The notes beneath the pieces are model-generated. The model had not been told where the DNA came from. It did not search any database and saw nothing but the letters and a program-made list of their open reading frames with translations. From an uncultured Blautia sp. (lineage in GTDB: Bacteria > Bacillota > Clostridia > Lachnospirales > Lachnospiraceae): DNA of 64,000 nucleotides. Shown piece by piece: positions 26,798 to 34,630 of the stretch. Each line of letters begins with the position of its first letter. The stretch's first letter is position 1. The position numbers and the translations under genes are program-made. Location of the stretch: assembly GCF_947654165.1 (NCBI RefSeq), contig NZ_CANTKB010000001.1:124001-188000 (forward strand), written 5' to 3'.

Positions 26798-27711
26798 AAT
26801 GCATTCCCTACTTTCTCTATATCTTCCCAGGTTCCTACCTGATAAATCTTCACATCACGGTTAATCTTTTTCACAAATCCTGATAACGTACGCCCAGGGC
26901 CAATCTCAACGAAGGTATCTACTCCATTTGCGATCATTTCTTCCACACTCTGCTGCCAATGCACCGGTGAAGAAATCTGCTGTACCAGCAATTCTTTTGT
27001 CTGCCGGATATCCCATACATACTTTGCAGTCACATTGGTCACATAAGGCACTTGAAGCTGTGAAAATGGCATAGCCTCCAGCACCTCTTCCAAGCATGCT
27101 CCGGCTTCCCGGAGCATGGGTGAATGGAACGGTCCGCTGACCTTTAAGGGTAAGACACGTTTTGCCCCAGCCTCTTTCAGCACCATGGCTGCTTTCTCTA
27201 CCTGCTCTTTCCATCCGGTGATTACAATCTGACCCGGACAGTTATAATTTGCCACGCTGACCCCTTCCATACCGGACAGTCCTGCATCCACGGTCTCTGC
27301 AGTCATGCCTAACACTGCCGCCATAGAGCCTTTTCCACCGGGAACCGCATGCTCCATAAGGATTCCACGTTTTCTCACCGCCATAATGGCATCCTGAATC
27401 TCCATTCCTCCTGCAGAAGCGATGGCACAGTATTCTCCAAGACTCAATCCTGCAGTCACATCCGGTCTCAGATTCTGCTCTCTTAGTACACGTTCCATAG
27501 CCATGCACACGGCTACCAGTGCTGCCTGTGTATATTCTGTCTGATGAAGCAGCTCATTTTCTTCAAAACACAGGGCTTTCATGTCCAGCTTCAGGTTTTC
27601 GGAAGCTTCTTCTATAATATTTCTGGCAGTCTGACTGTTCTCATAAAAATCTTTTCCCATTCCTGCCATCTGAGCACCCTGTCCCGGAAACAAAAATGCA
27701 ATCTTACTCAT
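26791..27711 (-). CDS. fabD: Malonyl-CoA:ACP transacylase
   Basis: A 306-aa acyltransferase with [19 protein letters not shown], the nucleophile serine in [15 protein letters not shown] and catalytic histidine in [10 protein letters not shown]. It loads malonyl groups onto acyl carrier protein. It overlaps both fabK (eight bases) and fabG. The carrier-protein gene itself is absent from this operon. Confidence 0.97.
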   Translation of the reverse strand: MSKIAFLFPGQGAQMAGMGKDFYENSQTARNIIEEASENLKLDMKALCFEENELLHQTEYTQAALVAVCMAMERVLREQNLRPDVTAGLSLGEYCAIASAGGMEIQDAIMAVRKRGILMEHAVPGGKGSMAAVLGMTAETVDAGLSGMEGVSVANYNCPGQIVITGWKEQVEKAAMVLKEAGAKRVLPLKVSGPFHSPMLREAGACLEEVLEAMPFSQLQVPYVTNVTAKYVWDIRQTKELLVQQISSPVHWQQSVEEMIANGVDTFVEIGPGRTLSGFVKKINRDVKIYQVGTWEDIEKVGNALC

Positions 27712-28642
27712 GATTTCCCATTCCTTTCATGACTTCTTCTGCCTGAGCCAGAAGTTTCTCAATAATTTCTTTACATGGAAGAATGTCGTGAATCATGGCT
27801 GCAGACTGTCCTGCCATAACACTTCCGTTTACCACATCTCCCTCTACCACTGCTTTTCTGAGACTTCCCAGTGTAAGGAGCTCCAGTTCTTCAAAAGGCA
27901 CACCTTCCTGTTCCTTTTCCAGATAAAGTTTTGTCATCTGGTTTCTGAGAGCCCGCACCGGATGGCCTGTACTTCTTCCCGTCACTCTGGAATCAATGTC
28001 TTTTGCCTTTACGATATAGTTTTTATAGTTCTCATGTACCTGTGCTTCCACAGAAGCTACGAAACGTGTTCCGATCTGAACCCCTTGTGCTCCAAGCATA
28101 AAAGCGGCTGCCATGCCTCTTCCGTCTGCAACTCCTCCTGCTGCAATCACAGGAATCTTTACTGCATCTGCAATCTGCGGAACAAGAACCATGGTGGTAT
28201 TCTCTCCAATATGGCCGCCTGCCTCGGTTCCCTCTGCCACCAGGGCATCTGCTCCGCAGCGCTCCATACGTTTTGCCAAAGCTACGGAAGCAACCACAGG
28301 GATCACCTTAATTCCGGCTTCTTTCCACATTTTCATATATTTTTCAGGAGAACCGGCACCGGTAGTCACCACAGGAACCTGCTCTTCCACTACAACTTTT
28401 GCTACTTCATCCGCATAGGGACTCATCAGCATGATATTTACACCAAAAGGTTTCTCTGTCTTCTCTTTTACCAAACGGATCTGCTCTCTCACCCACTGGG
28501 CAGGAGCACTGGCTGCTCCAATGATCCCAAGACCTCCCGCTTCTGATACAGCGGCAGCCAGACAATGCTCTGCCACCCAGGCCATGCCTCCCTGAATCAC
28601 CGGTGCTTCAATCTTTAAAAGTTCTGTAATTGCAGTTTTCAT
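27704..28642 (-). CDS. fabK: Enoyl-ACP reductase FabK (FMN type)
   Basis: A 312-aa FMN TIM-barrel with TELLKIEAPVIQGGMAWVAE, TTGAGSPEKYMK, ALVAEGTEAGGHIGENTTMV and AAGGVADGRGMAAAFMLGA, the blocks typical of FabK. It carries out the last reduction of each elongation cycle and replaces FabI, so triclosan insensitivity would be expected. It is second in the operon, 44 bp after fabH; in many Clostridia acpP lies in this gap, but here there is no room for it. Confidence 0.94.
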   Translation of the reverse strand: MKTAITELLKIEAPVIQGGMAWVAEHCLAAAVSEAGGLGIIGAASAPAQWVREQIRLVKEKTEKPFGVNIMLMSPYADEVAKVVVEEQVPVVTTGAGSPEKYMKMWKEAGIKVIPVVASVALAKRMERCGADALVAEGTEAGGHIGENTTMVLVPQIADAVKIPVIAAGGVADGRGMAAAFMLGAQGVQIGTRFVASVEAQVHENYKNYIVKAKDIDSRVTGRSTGHPVRALRNQMTKLYLEKEQEGVPFEELELLTLGSLRKAVVEGDVVNGSVMAGQSAAMIHDILPCKEIIEKLLAQAEEVMKGMGNHE

Positions 28643-28686
28643 TTTCTATTATCCTCTCTTCTTTTCTATGCTGCTCATACGGTAAG

Positions 28687-29649
28687 TTACCATTCTAAAA
28701 GGCTTCCGGCCCAGGAAAGTCCTGCTCCAAACCCTGCAAATATCAGCTTATTTCCTCTTTTTAAACAGCCTTTTCGGTTCCATTCATCCAAAAGGATCGG
28801 GATACTTGCCGCAGAAGTGTTTCCATATTCCTGAAGATTCATGGGGAATCTGGAAATGTCTACTCGGATCCGTTTTGCTGCTGCCTCAATAATTCTTCTG
28901 TTTGCCTGATGCAGAAAGAAATAATCAATCTCTTCTCTCTTTATCCCTGCCTTTTCCAGCAGTTCCTCCACGATTTCCGGTACACTGCGCACTGCAAACT
29001 TAAACACACTCTGACCATCCATATGAATAAAAGACTCCTGAATCTTTTCCGGCTGCTGCCAGCCTTTTCTGTGACGGCTCATGCCCGTAAGTACATCACC
29101 TCTTGCTCCGTCTGAATGTGCCGCATGAATGCTCAGCCCTGTTTCTTCTGCAGATAGCACGGCTGCCCCTGCCCCATCTCCGAATAAGATACAAGTCCCT
29201 CTGTCACTCCAGTCGACCATCTGAGACATGCTGTCTGCTCCGATGAGCAGCACCTTTTGATAGAGCCCTGCTTGAATATAAGCCTGAGCCGTCTGGTACG
29301 CAAACAAGAAACCGCTGCATGCTGCATTTAAATCAAAACACACTGCATTTACCGCATCTATTTCCTTCTGCACCCTGCAGGCCACACAGGGAAAAATGAT
29401 ATCCGGTGTGGAAGTAGCAACTAAAATCAAGTCAATCTCTTCCGGTAAAATTCCTCCATTTTCCAGAGCCTTTCTGGCTGCCCTGGAAGCCATAGCAGAT
29501 GTTGTTTCTTCTTCTGTTACATGCCGGCGCTCAATCCCGGTACGTTCCCGGATCCAGGCATCGTTGGTGTCCACCAGCTTTGCCAGATCATTATTTTCCA
29601 CGGTTCTACCCGGAACATAAGAACCGGTGCCCAATATTTTTCCTGTCAT
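28687..29649 (-). CDS. fabH: Beta-ketoacyl-ACP synthase III
   Basis: A 320-aa initiating condensing enzyme with the Cys-His-Asn triad in NAACSGFLFAYQTA, FFLHQANRRIIEAAA and YGNTSAASIPILL. It condenses acyl-CoA with malonyl-ACP. It is the first gene of the operon; the ATG at 29649 has GGGAGAG upstream and lies about 90 bases from a promoter carrying a FabT-like site. Confidence 0.97.
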   Translation of the reverse strand: MTGKILGTGSYVPGRTVENNDLAKLVDTNDAWIRERTGIERRHVTEEETTSAMASRAARKALENGGILPEEIDLILVATSTPDIIFPCVACRVQKEIDAVNAVCFDLNAACSGFLFAYQTAQAYIQAGLYQKVLLIGADSMSQMVDWSDRGTCILFGDGAGAAVLSAEETGLSIHAAHSDGARGDVLTGMSRHRKGWQQPEKIQESFIHMDGQSVFKFAVRSVPEIVEELLEKAGIKREEIDYFFLHQANRRIIEAAAKRIRVDISRFPMNLQEYGNTSAASIPILLDEWNRKGCLKRGNKLIFAGFGAGLSWAGSLLEW

Positions 29650-29722
29650 GGTTACTCTCCCATTATTTTTCTGAGATACTATGTTTAATACTTTGAGTGT
29701 AAATTATTTTGAATATATGTTA

Positions 29723-29763
29723 TTTTGATATTCAAAGTATATCATTAAAAAAATATTTGTCAA
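29723..29763 (-). promoter_or_regulatory. fab operon promoter with FabT-like operator
   Basis: The minus strand has TTGACA (29758-29763), a 16-base spacer and TATACT (29736-29741). The dyad TTTTGATATTCAAAG (29723-29737) overlaps the -10 and matches the TTTGA-N-TCAAA form of MarR-family FabT sites. Two further TTTTGA/CTTTGA half-sites follow downstream (about 29689 and 29707). Repression of fatty-acid synthesis by a FabT homologue elsewhere in the genome is inferred. Confidence 0.72.
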
Positions 29764-29818
29764 GTGGATAAATACAACATTTGATTTTCTGTTAACGCTA
29801 ATGCCACGTTCGAATATT

Positions 29819-29861
29819 TACTAATATTTCTATTTACAAGATTAGTATTTATATGTACAAT
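29819..29861 (+). promoter_or_regulatory. Promoter of the TPR regulator pair
   Basis: TTTACA (29833-29838), 17-base spacer, TACAAT (29856-29861). A dyad TACTAAT (29819-29825) / ATTAGTA (29841-29847) brackets the -35 with two-turn spacing and may be an autoregulatory site. Confidence 0.65.
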
Positions 29862-29918
29862 GAACTCAACAAAAAGGAGTTATAATAACAACTGAACCAC
29901 TATAAAGAGGCGACTATT

Positions 29919-30872
29919 TTGATTAATAAATATGTATGGAATATCGGCAATACCATAAAAATTTTGAGAGAAAGCCAAGGAATCAAACAGCAACAGCTTT
30001 GCAAAGGTCTATGCTCCGTGGCAACTTTATGTAAGTTTGAAAATGGAGATAGAGAATTGGATTATTTTTTAGTCTCTACATTGATGCAACGATTGGGATA
30101 TGGATTAGATAAATACGAATTCTATGGAAGCAATGAGGAATGGCTTCAGTGGGAGCAAATGTACGAAATTAATCAATTTCGACAAAAAAAGCAGCTCAAC
30201 CAACTTTATGATTCCATTTCCCGTTATCAGAACACATGGAAAGATAATATTCAAAAAAATAATATTCAAAAACAATTTGTAACATGGATTTTAGGAATTT
30301 TAGAAAGTTGGAATGAAAATTATGAAAAATCAATATTTCTATTCCAAAAAGCAATTTCTTATACTGTACATGAATGGAAGAATATTGATTATCACAAAAA
30401 TATATTAAGTATTCGAGAACTTGAGATTTTAGCTGATTTAGGTGACACATATAATCTTTTCACACTTAATGAAAGTGGATTTGAAATTTTACAATCTGTA
30501 TGGCACTATCTAGAACAAAATGTCAAAAAAAATGCTGAAACACTTCCACTATTCACTTCAACCATGCTTAAATTGGTGCCCTATCTATTACACAATAATT
30601 GTTATTGGGAAGGGCTTTCCTTATGTAAAAAAACATTAACCGCACTCTCTTCATGTAATCGTATTGATAACTGGTCAGATATACTTTACTGGAAAGGAAA
30701 ATTTGAGCACGAACTTTTAAATATAAATGAATATCCAGAATCCCAAGTAATAAAAACTTACAAACGTGCTTATTACGCAGCACTTTTATTTAAAAAGAAT
30801 GATTACACTCACGAAATAAAATCTTTTCTAGAAAGTAGAGGATATTATTTATGCACCAAATTGGAACAGTAA
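29919..30872 (+). CDS. HTH + TPR regulator of the peptide-sensing type (TTG start)
   Basis: A 317-aa protein. An N-terminal XRE-type helix-turn-helix (about residues 8-65: IGNTIKILRESQGIKQQQLC, then GLCSVATLCKFENGDRE) is followed by some 240 residues of TPR-like helical pairs. This is the architecture of RNPP/Rgg/PlcR-type regulators, whose TPR pocket binds a short imported peptide. The only usable start is TTG at 29919, eight bases after AAGAGG; the next in-frame ATG is within the HTH domain. It overlaps the next regulator gene by 22 bases. It is AT-rich like its neighbours. Its target is probably the peptide operon downstream; that is inference. Confidence 0.8.
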   Translation: MINKYVWNIGNTIKILRESQGIKQQQLCKGLCSVATLCKFENGDRELDYFLVSTLMQRLGYGLDKYEFYGSNEEWLQWEQMYEINQFRQKKQLNQLYDSISRYQNTWKDNIQKNNIQKQFVTWILGILESWNENYEKSIFLFQKAISYTVHEWKNIDYHKNILSIRELEILADLGDTYNLFTLNESGFEILQSVWHYLEQNVKKNAETLPLFTSTMLKLVPYLLHNNCYWEGLSLCKKTLTALSSCNRIDNWSDILYWKGKFEHELLNINEYPESQVIKTYKRAYYAALLFKKNDYTHEIKSFLESRGYYLCTKLEQ

Positions 30873-31765
30873 TTAAAAGAACAAGAGAATATCTTGGAAT
30901 AACTCAAGAAACTTTAAGTAATGGTATCTGTAGTGTCGAAACACTCTCACGGATAGAAAATGGAAAGCATGTGCCTAATCGTAATCATTTTCAGGCACTA
31001 ATGGAAAGAATGGGAAAAAATGGGGAACGTTACTTACCATTTCTTCACAGCAATGATATAGATCGTTTCAATGAATTTGAATCTATAGAAAAAAAATTTT
31101 TTCAAAGAAAATTCGAGGAAGTAGATATTCTGCTAAATTCATTGGAATCGCAAATAAATATGGATGATTCTATCAACAAACAACTTATTTTACGATTAAG
31201 AACATTAAATGACTATTACAGTGGAAAAATTGACGTACGTTCAAAAAGAATAGGATTATTACAAGCTTTAAAATACACAATACCAAATTTTAATGAAAAT
31301 CAAATTGCCTCTTCTATATATTCAAGGTATGAAGTTCGATTATTGTGTAATTTAGCAGCAACATATGCAGAAGAAAAAAATTTTACACATTCTATTTCAC
31401 TTTTTAAAAAACTAGAACAATATTTTTCAAATATCAAAATTAATAAAGAAGAGCTTTATCAAGAAAAATCTTTGTTTTTATCTAACTATGCTCAAGTATT
31501 AGGACAATTTGGAAATACTTCAAATGCACTTCAAATGAATGATGCCGGAATATCTATATGTTTAGAAACCGGAGAAGGCGAACGATTATCTACTTTTTTG
31601 TACAACAAAGGTTTTGAAATGGAAATATACGGAATGAATGAAGATTCGTGTAAAAAGACCTTATTACAAGCTTACTATGTAGCTGAACTTTACAATAATC
31701 AAAAAAAGATGACTCATATTGCAAAACATTGGAAGGAAAAATACGGTGATGATATTTCTGCTTAG
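30851..31765 (+). CDS. Second HTH + TPR peptide-sensing-type regulator
   Basis: A 304-aa protein with the same layout as the preceding gene: HTH at residues 3-60 (IGTVIKRTREYLGITQETLS, GICSVETLSRIENGKHVPN) and a C-terminal TPR array containing LCNLAATYAEEKNFTHSISL and ALQMNDAGISICLETGEGE. The two proteins share the GxCSVxTLxxxENG block but little else by eye, so they are diverged paralogues rather than a recent duplication. The start overlaps the upstream gene (AGAGGA site). Its stop overlaps by four bases the stop of a convergent 61-aa ORF, a layout resembling regulator-pheromone pairs. Confidence 0.8.
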   Translation: MHQIGTVIKRTREYLGITQETLSNGICSVETLSRIENGKHVPNRNHFQALMERMGKNGERYLPFLHSNDIDRFNEFESIEKKFFQRKFEEVDILLNSLESQINMDDSINKQLILRLRTLNDYYSGKIDVRSKRIGLLQALKYTIPNFNENQIASSIYSRYEVRLLCNLAATYAEEKNFTHSISLFKKLEQYFSNIKINKEELYQEKSLFLSNYAQVLGQFGNTSNALQMNDAGISICLETGEGERLSTFLYNKGFEMEIYGMNEDSCKKTLLQAYYVAELYNNQKKMTHIAKHWKEKYGDDISA

Positions 31766-31947
31766 GAATCAAAAATATCATCATGTACTGGTAAAATTTC
31801 ACTATTATCTGCTACAACTTCAATATACGTTGTGGGTAAATTCATTTCTTCCTTTCTTTTAATTTGCATAATGAAGCTTATTCCAATAAAAACTGAAATT
31901 ATACCATATACAATAATTCTAAAATAATGACCATGATTTTTTTTCAT
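31762..31947 (-). CDS. 61-aa single-span peptide, candidate pheromone precursor
   Basis: The minus strand, with AAGGAG nine bases before the ATG at 31947, gives a peptide with a basic start (KKNHGHYFR), one hydrophobic span (about residues 10-27, IIVYGIISVFIGISFI), a basic stretch QIKRKEEM and an acidic C-terminal tail ending SEILPVHDDIFDS. Secreted signalling precursors of the Phr/Shp kind have this plan: export signal, then a C-terminal segment cut to the active peptide. It is convergent with and overlaps the stop of the second TPR regulator. It could instead be a small membrane immunity or accessory peptide. No family recognised. Confidence 0.55.
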   Translation of the reverse strand: MKKNHGHYFRIIVYGIISVFIGISFIMQIKRKEEMNLPTTYIEVVADNSEILPVHDDIFDS

Positions 31948-32005
31948 TTATTAAACACTCCTTATATTAAACTCACGGCAATTTTAACAAAAGTTATTAA
32001 AAAAG

Positions 32006-32049
32006 ACCATGACATTTTTGGAAAAAATTTTTTCCAAAAATGTCATGGT
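32006..32049. terminator. Perfect 44-bp palindrome with U-run, insulating the peptide gene
   Basis: ACCATGACATTTTTGGAAAA and its continuation (32006-32027) are mirrored exactly at 32028-32049. Eight T follow on the plus strand and a short A/T-rich run flanks the other side. It looks like a strong intrinsic terminator that blocks read-through from upstream into the peptide operon. No upstream plus-strand gene ends nearby except the regulator at 31765. It could also act as a DNA-level site. Confidence 0.75.
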
Positions 32050-32071
32050 TTTTTTTAGTAATAGACAATAT

Positions 32072-32111
32072 CATATATTTTGAAACATTCGCGAAGTTTT
32101 CAAAATATATG
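32072..32111. promoter_or_regulatory. 40-bp extended dyad just upstream of the precursor peptide, probable operator
   Basis: CATATATTTTGAAA (32072-32085) and TTTCAAAATATATG (32098-32111) are exact inverted copies around a centre containing TTCGCGAA (32088-32095), with only two mismatched positions per side. The right arm ends 24 bases before the GTG start at 32136. The size suits a dimeric or tetrameric HTH regulator such as the two TPR proteins upstream. A promoter must lie in or next to it, for example TTGAAA (32080-32085) as -35, but the -10 is uncertain. Confidence 0.65.
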
Positions 32112-32135
32112 CTTTTAAGCAGAAAGGGTGATACT

Positions 32136-32267
32136 GTGAACAACAATGATGGATTATTGACAGAAGATGCTGTGTTAAAACTAATTTTAGAGGAGTTTGG
32201 AACTGAATCAGAACAAGAATTTGATTCTGATATTCCTGGCCTTGATAATGGTGTTTTAATTTGTTAA
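32136..32267 (+). CDS. 43-aa putative RiPP precursor peptide with C-terminal cysteine (GTG start)
   Basis: Starting from GTG at 32136 (GAAAGGG site seven to eight bases upstream), the peptide opens MNNNDGLLTEDAVLKLILEE, continues FGTESEQEFDSD and ends IPGLDNGVLIC. It has ten or more acidic residues, one lysine, an amphipathic N-terminal helix suitable as a leader, and a single Cys as the very last residue. It sits immediately before three radical SAM/SPASM genes and an exporter, the position of a modified-peptide precursor. A longer in-frame reading from 32040 runs through the palindrome and dyad and was rejected. I do not recognise a precursor family; the core is probably the last 8-13 residues (inference). 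Confidence 0.7.
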   Translation: MNNNDGLLTEDAVLKLILEEFGTESEQEFDSDIPGLDNGVLIC

Positions 32268-32298
32268 ATCTCTGAAAATCTAAAATTTTACAATTTAC

Positions 32299-32359
32299 AC
32301 AAGGAGTATAGTAAATATATTAGCCAATAATATTCTTCTATAGTTACTGTACTCTTTGT
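32299..32359 (+). promoter_or_regulatory. Hairpin between precursor and enzyme genes (possible attenuator)
   Basis: ACAAGGAGTATAGTAA (32299-32314) pairs with TTACTGTACTCTTTGT (32344-32359), 14 of 16 positions plus one wobble, around a 29-base AT-rich loop, followed by a weak T-run. Such partial terminators between a precursor gene and its enzymes favour high precursor-to-enzyme ratios. The left arm contains an AAGGAG that has no following start codon. Confidence 0.55.
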
Positions 32360-32381
32360 TTCTAAGGAGGTATAGAAAAAC

Positions 32382-33494
32382 ATGAGTTCAAAATCAATAG
32401 GCACAATTACTTATGACATTACCACAAGTTGTAATTTACGCTGCAAACATTGTTACAATACTGAATATCTAAGTACAAATAAACCTGTAGAAATTAATAT
32501 TTCCGAGACAATAGATGCCTTTTCAAAAATCAGTTTTCAAAATATTTTAATTCAAGGCGGAGAACCTTTAATGGTAAGTAATTTAGAACAACTAATAAAC
32601 CAATTTTCTAGAAAAAATATTAATGTTTTTCTTACCACCAATGCAACCTTATTAGATGTATCAAGAAGTATTCAGTTAATTCAATCTGGACTTAAAGGTA
32701 TTTTTTTTAGTGTGGAAAGCGCATCGGAAGAAATCAATGATGCAATACGTGGAAAAGGGACATTTCAAACATTTTATAAAAATGTTAAAAACTTTATGAA
32801 TATTTATCTTGCATTACGTGAAAAAAAAATTATTCCTCCCATTCAACTAGCTCTTTCTTGTACCACATCTTCTATAAATTTTGGTACAGAATCAAACATT
32901 AGAAATATGTTTAATTTTGCGCATGAATTAGGCATGTCAAATATTACATTTAATTTTTTAGTTAATCATGGTGCATGTAAAAACTTAACTTTCAACAAAG
33001 ATACAACAAATTTCAAGATTGCAAATAAAATTGTACAAATATCAAAAGAGTTTCCGGATATATGTGTACGACTTCCCATGAAACAAATCGAACATGATTT
33101 TTTCAAAAAAAGATATGGAATAGATATTAATATATGTGGAGCTAAAGGAAGTTGCCCCGCAGGTGATAAAGTTGCTTATGTCGATGCAAATTTAAATATG
33201 TATCCATGTATATGGCCTTCTCACAATGTCCTAAATAGGACTTCAATAAATGATGTCATATCTCTTAAAAGCGCCATTTCATCCACAGTATTTACATCTT
33301 TCCTAAAAAGAAAGCAAACATATATCGAAATTTTTCAGGAATGTAAAACTTGTAAATACAATAAAAATTGCATTCCTGTCTGCCCATATCAAGATGAATT
33401 TGAAATAATAAACTGCACAGGACAACCATGTCCTACTCGAATGGAAATAAAGGAGATTTATAATGAACAAAACACTAACTCTGATGCTCACTGA
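32382..33494 (+). CDS. Radical SAM/SPASM peptide-modifying enzyme 1
   Basis: A 370-aa protein with the [4Fe-4S]-SAM motif CNLRCKHC at residues 17-24 and a GGEP motif (IQGGEPLM), then a TIM-barrel core. The C-terminal SPASM domain has the cysteine series ICGAKGSC, MYPC, ECKTCKYNKNC, VCPY and INC, enough for two auxiliary clusters. SPASM enzymes typically install thioether, carbon-carbon or other crosslinks in peptides. It has no N-terminal PqqD-like leader-recognition domain. The ATG at 32382 follows TAAGGAGGT. Its 3' end overlaps the next enzyme by 32 bases. The substrate is inferred to be the 43-aa peptide. Confidence 0.88.
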   Translation: MSSKSIGTITYDITTSCNLRCKHCYNTEYLSTNKPVEINISETIDAFSKISFQNILIQGGEPLMVSNLEQLINQFSRKNINVFLTTNATLLDVSRSIQLIQSGLKGIFFSVESASEEINDAIRGKGTFQTFYKNVKNFMNIYLALREKKIIPPIQLALSCTTSSINFGTESNIRNMFNFAHELGMSNITFNFLVNHGACKNLTFNKDTTNFKIANKIVQISKEFPDICVRLPMKQIEHDFFKKRYGIDINICGAKGSCPAGDKVAYVDANLNMYPCIWPSHNVLNRTSINDVISLKSAISSTVFTSFLKRKQTYIEIFQECKTCKYNKNCIPVCPYQDEFEIINCTGQPCPTRMEIKEIYNEQNTNSDAH

Positions 33495-34629
33495 TCTTTG
33501 TAATTGTGATTGTCGTTACTGTTATCAAAAAGTTTCTTCTAAACCAAAGATGGGAAACTTAAATTTAAATTATATTGAATTATTAGATAATTTACTTATT
33601 GAATTTAATACTATTCAATTCTTTGGAGGAGAGCCCCTTGTTGCTGAAAATTTTATTTTTGAATTAGATTCTCATATTGATAACTTAATAAACACCCATT
33701 ATCTCTCTTCAAAACCAGAATACATATTTTCATCTAATTTAGTAGAGCTTAGCACTAAATTTAAACTATTTTTAAAAAAGTTATCAGAAGAAGGTACTAT
33801 TTTTCACTTTATCATTACAATTGATGGCAACAAACATATTCACGATAAAAATCGAATTTTTCATAATGGAAATGGTACTTATCAAAAAATTCTTAACAAT
33901 TATCATTTTTTAATAAATCATAATATGCCTTGTGTTGATAATATTTATGTTGTTTATAATTCAGCTCACTACCAAAATAATGTCTCGTTACAAGATTGTA
34001 TTGAAGACATTCATAAAAATTTTCCAACAGTTCCCTATATTACATTCAATAGAGAAGGATGTTTTGACGAAACAAAAATTTCAGAATCCTTTTTTTTTAA
34101 TCAAAAATATACTCTGATGGATAAAATTTTTAATGACATTCTCAACGAAAAAAAGGAATATAAGAACTGCATCCCCTTTTTTAAAAAAGAACTGCTATAT
34201 ATGGCATCTTCTCTTTCAGATGAGGATTCAAATCGTAAAAAATGTATCTTTGAAGGAAAAAAGTTGTCTATTATACCTAATGGTGATATCTATATGTGTG
34301 TAGATTATTATTATGCAGGGGAACTTCCTATTGCCAAGTTAGATCAGACTGCGTCATTAACTAAGACACTGGATAATTATACACTATCAAATAATATAAA
34401 ATTTGATCAATGCCAAAATTGTTCCGTACGTACCTTATGTCGCTATTGTCCTAGATTAATAGATACTACGAACATATGTAATCAAAATAAAAAGTATTAC
34501 ACAATGATATTGTCTTATCTCAAACAGATATATTCCAATTCACATTTGCTACGCTATTTTTTTAATTATTCTGAACTTTCAAATGGCATACTGTTTTTAT
34601 TTTATAAATATTTAAGGGATTTCAAATAA
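33463..34629 (+). CDS. Radical SAM/SPASM peptide-modifying enzyme 2
   Basis: A 388-aa protein. The SAM-cluster motif lies almost at the N-terminus (CNCDCRYC, residues 13-20), with an extra cysteine inside the CX3CX2C. FFGGEPLV follows, and a SPASM-type tail contains KKCIFEGKKL, IYMCVDYY, DQCQNCSVRTLCRYC and NICN. Only slight similarity to enzyme 1 is visible outside the motifs. It starts inside the end of enzyme 1 (AAAGGAG site), so the two are likely co-translated. The C-terminal 30 residues are hydrophobic/aromatic (LRYFFNYSELSNGILFLFY), unusual for the family and possibly a partner or membrane contact. Confidence 0.86.
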   Translation: MNKTLTLMLTDLCNCDCRYCYQKVSSKPKMGNLNLNYIELLDNLLIEFNTIQFFGGEPLVAENFIFELDSHIDNLINTHYLSSKPEYIFSSNLVELSTKFKLFLKKLSEEGTIFHFIITIDGNKHIHDKNRIFHNGNGTYQKILNNYHFLINHNMPCVDNIYVVYNSAHYQNNVSLQDCIEDIHKNFPTVPYITFNREGCFDETKISESFFFNQKYTLMDKIFNDILNEKKEYKNCIPFFKKELLYMASSLSDEDSNRKKCIFEGKKLSIIPNGDIYMCVDYYYAGELPIAKLDQTASLTKTLDNYTLSNNIKFDQCQNCSVRTLCRYCPRLIDTTNICNQNKKYYTMILSYLKQIYSNSHLLRYFFNYSELSNGILFLFYKYLRDFK

Positions 34630-34630
34630 T

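Noticed and set aside
27710..28546. Plus-strand ORF of 278 aa opposite fabK
   Set aside because: Antisense to a complete FabK with recognisable motifs; Cys/His-rich shadow sequence.
29640..29918. Possible acpP or other small gene between fabH and the first TPR regulator
   Set aside because: No ORF with a carrier-protein DSL motif on either strand; the gap holds divergent promoters.
32040..32135. N-terminal extension of the precursor peptide (75-aa reading)
   Set aside because: It would run through the palindrome and dyad, has no ribosome site, and the GTG at 32136 has a good one; the extension is hydrophobic and unlike a leader.
32281..32381. Second small precursor ORF after the orphan AAGGAG at 32301
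   Set aside because: No ATG/GTG/TTG at suitable spacing; the frame that follows stops after about eight codons.
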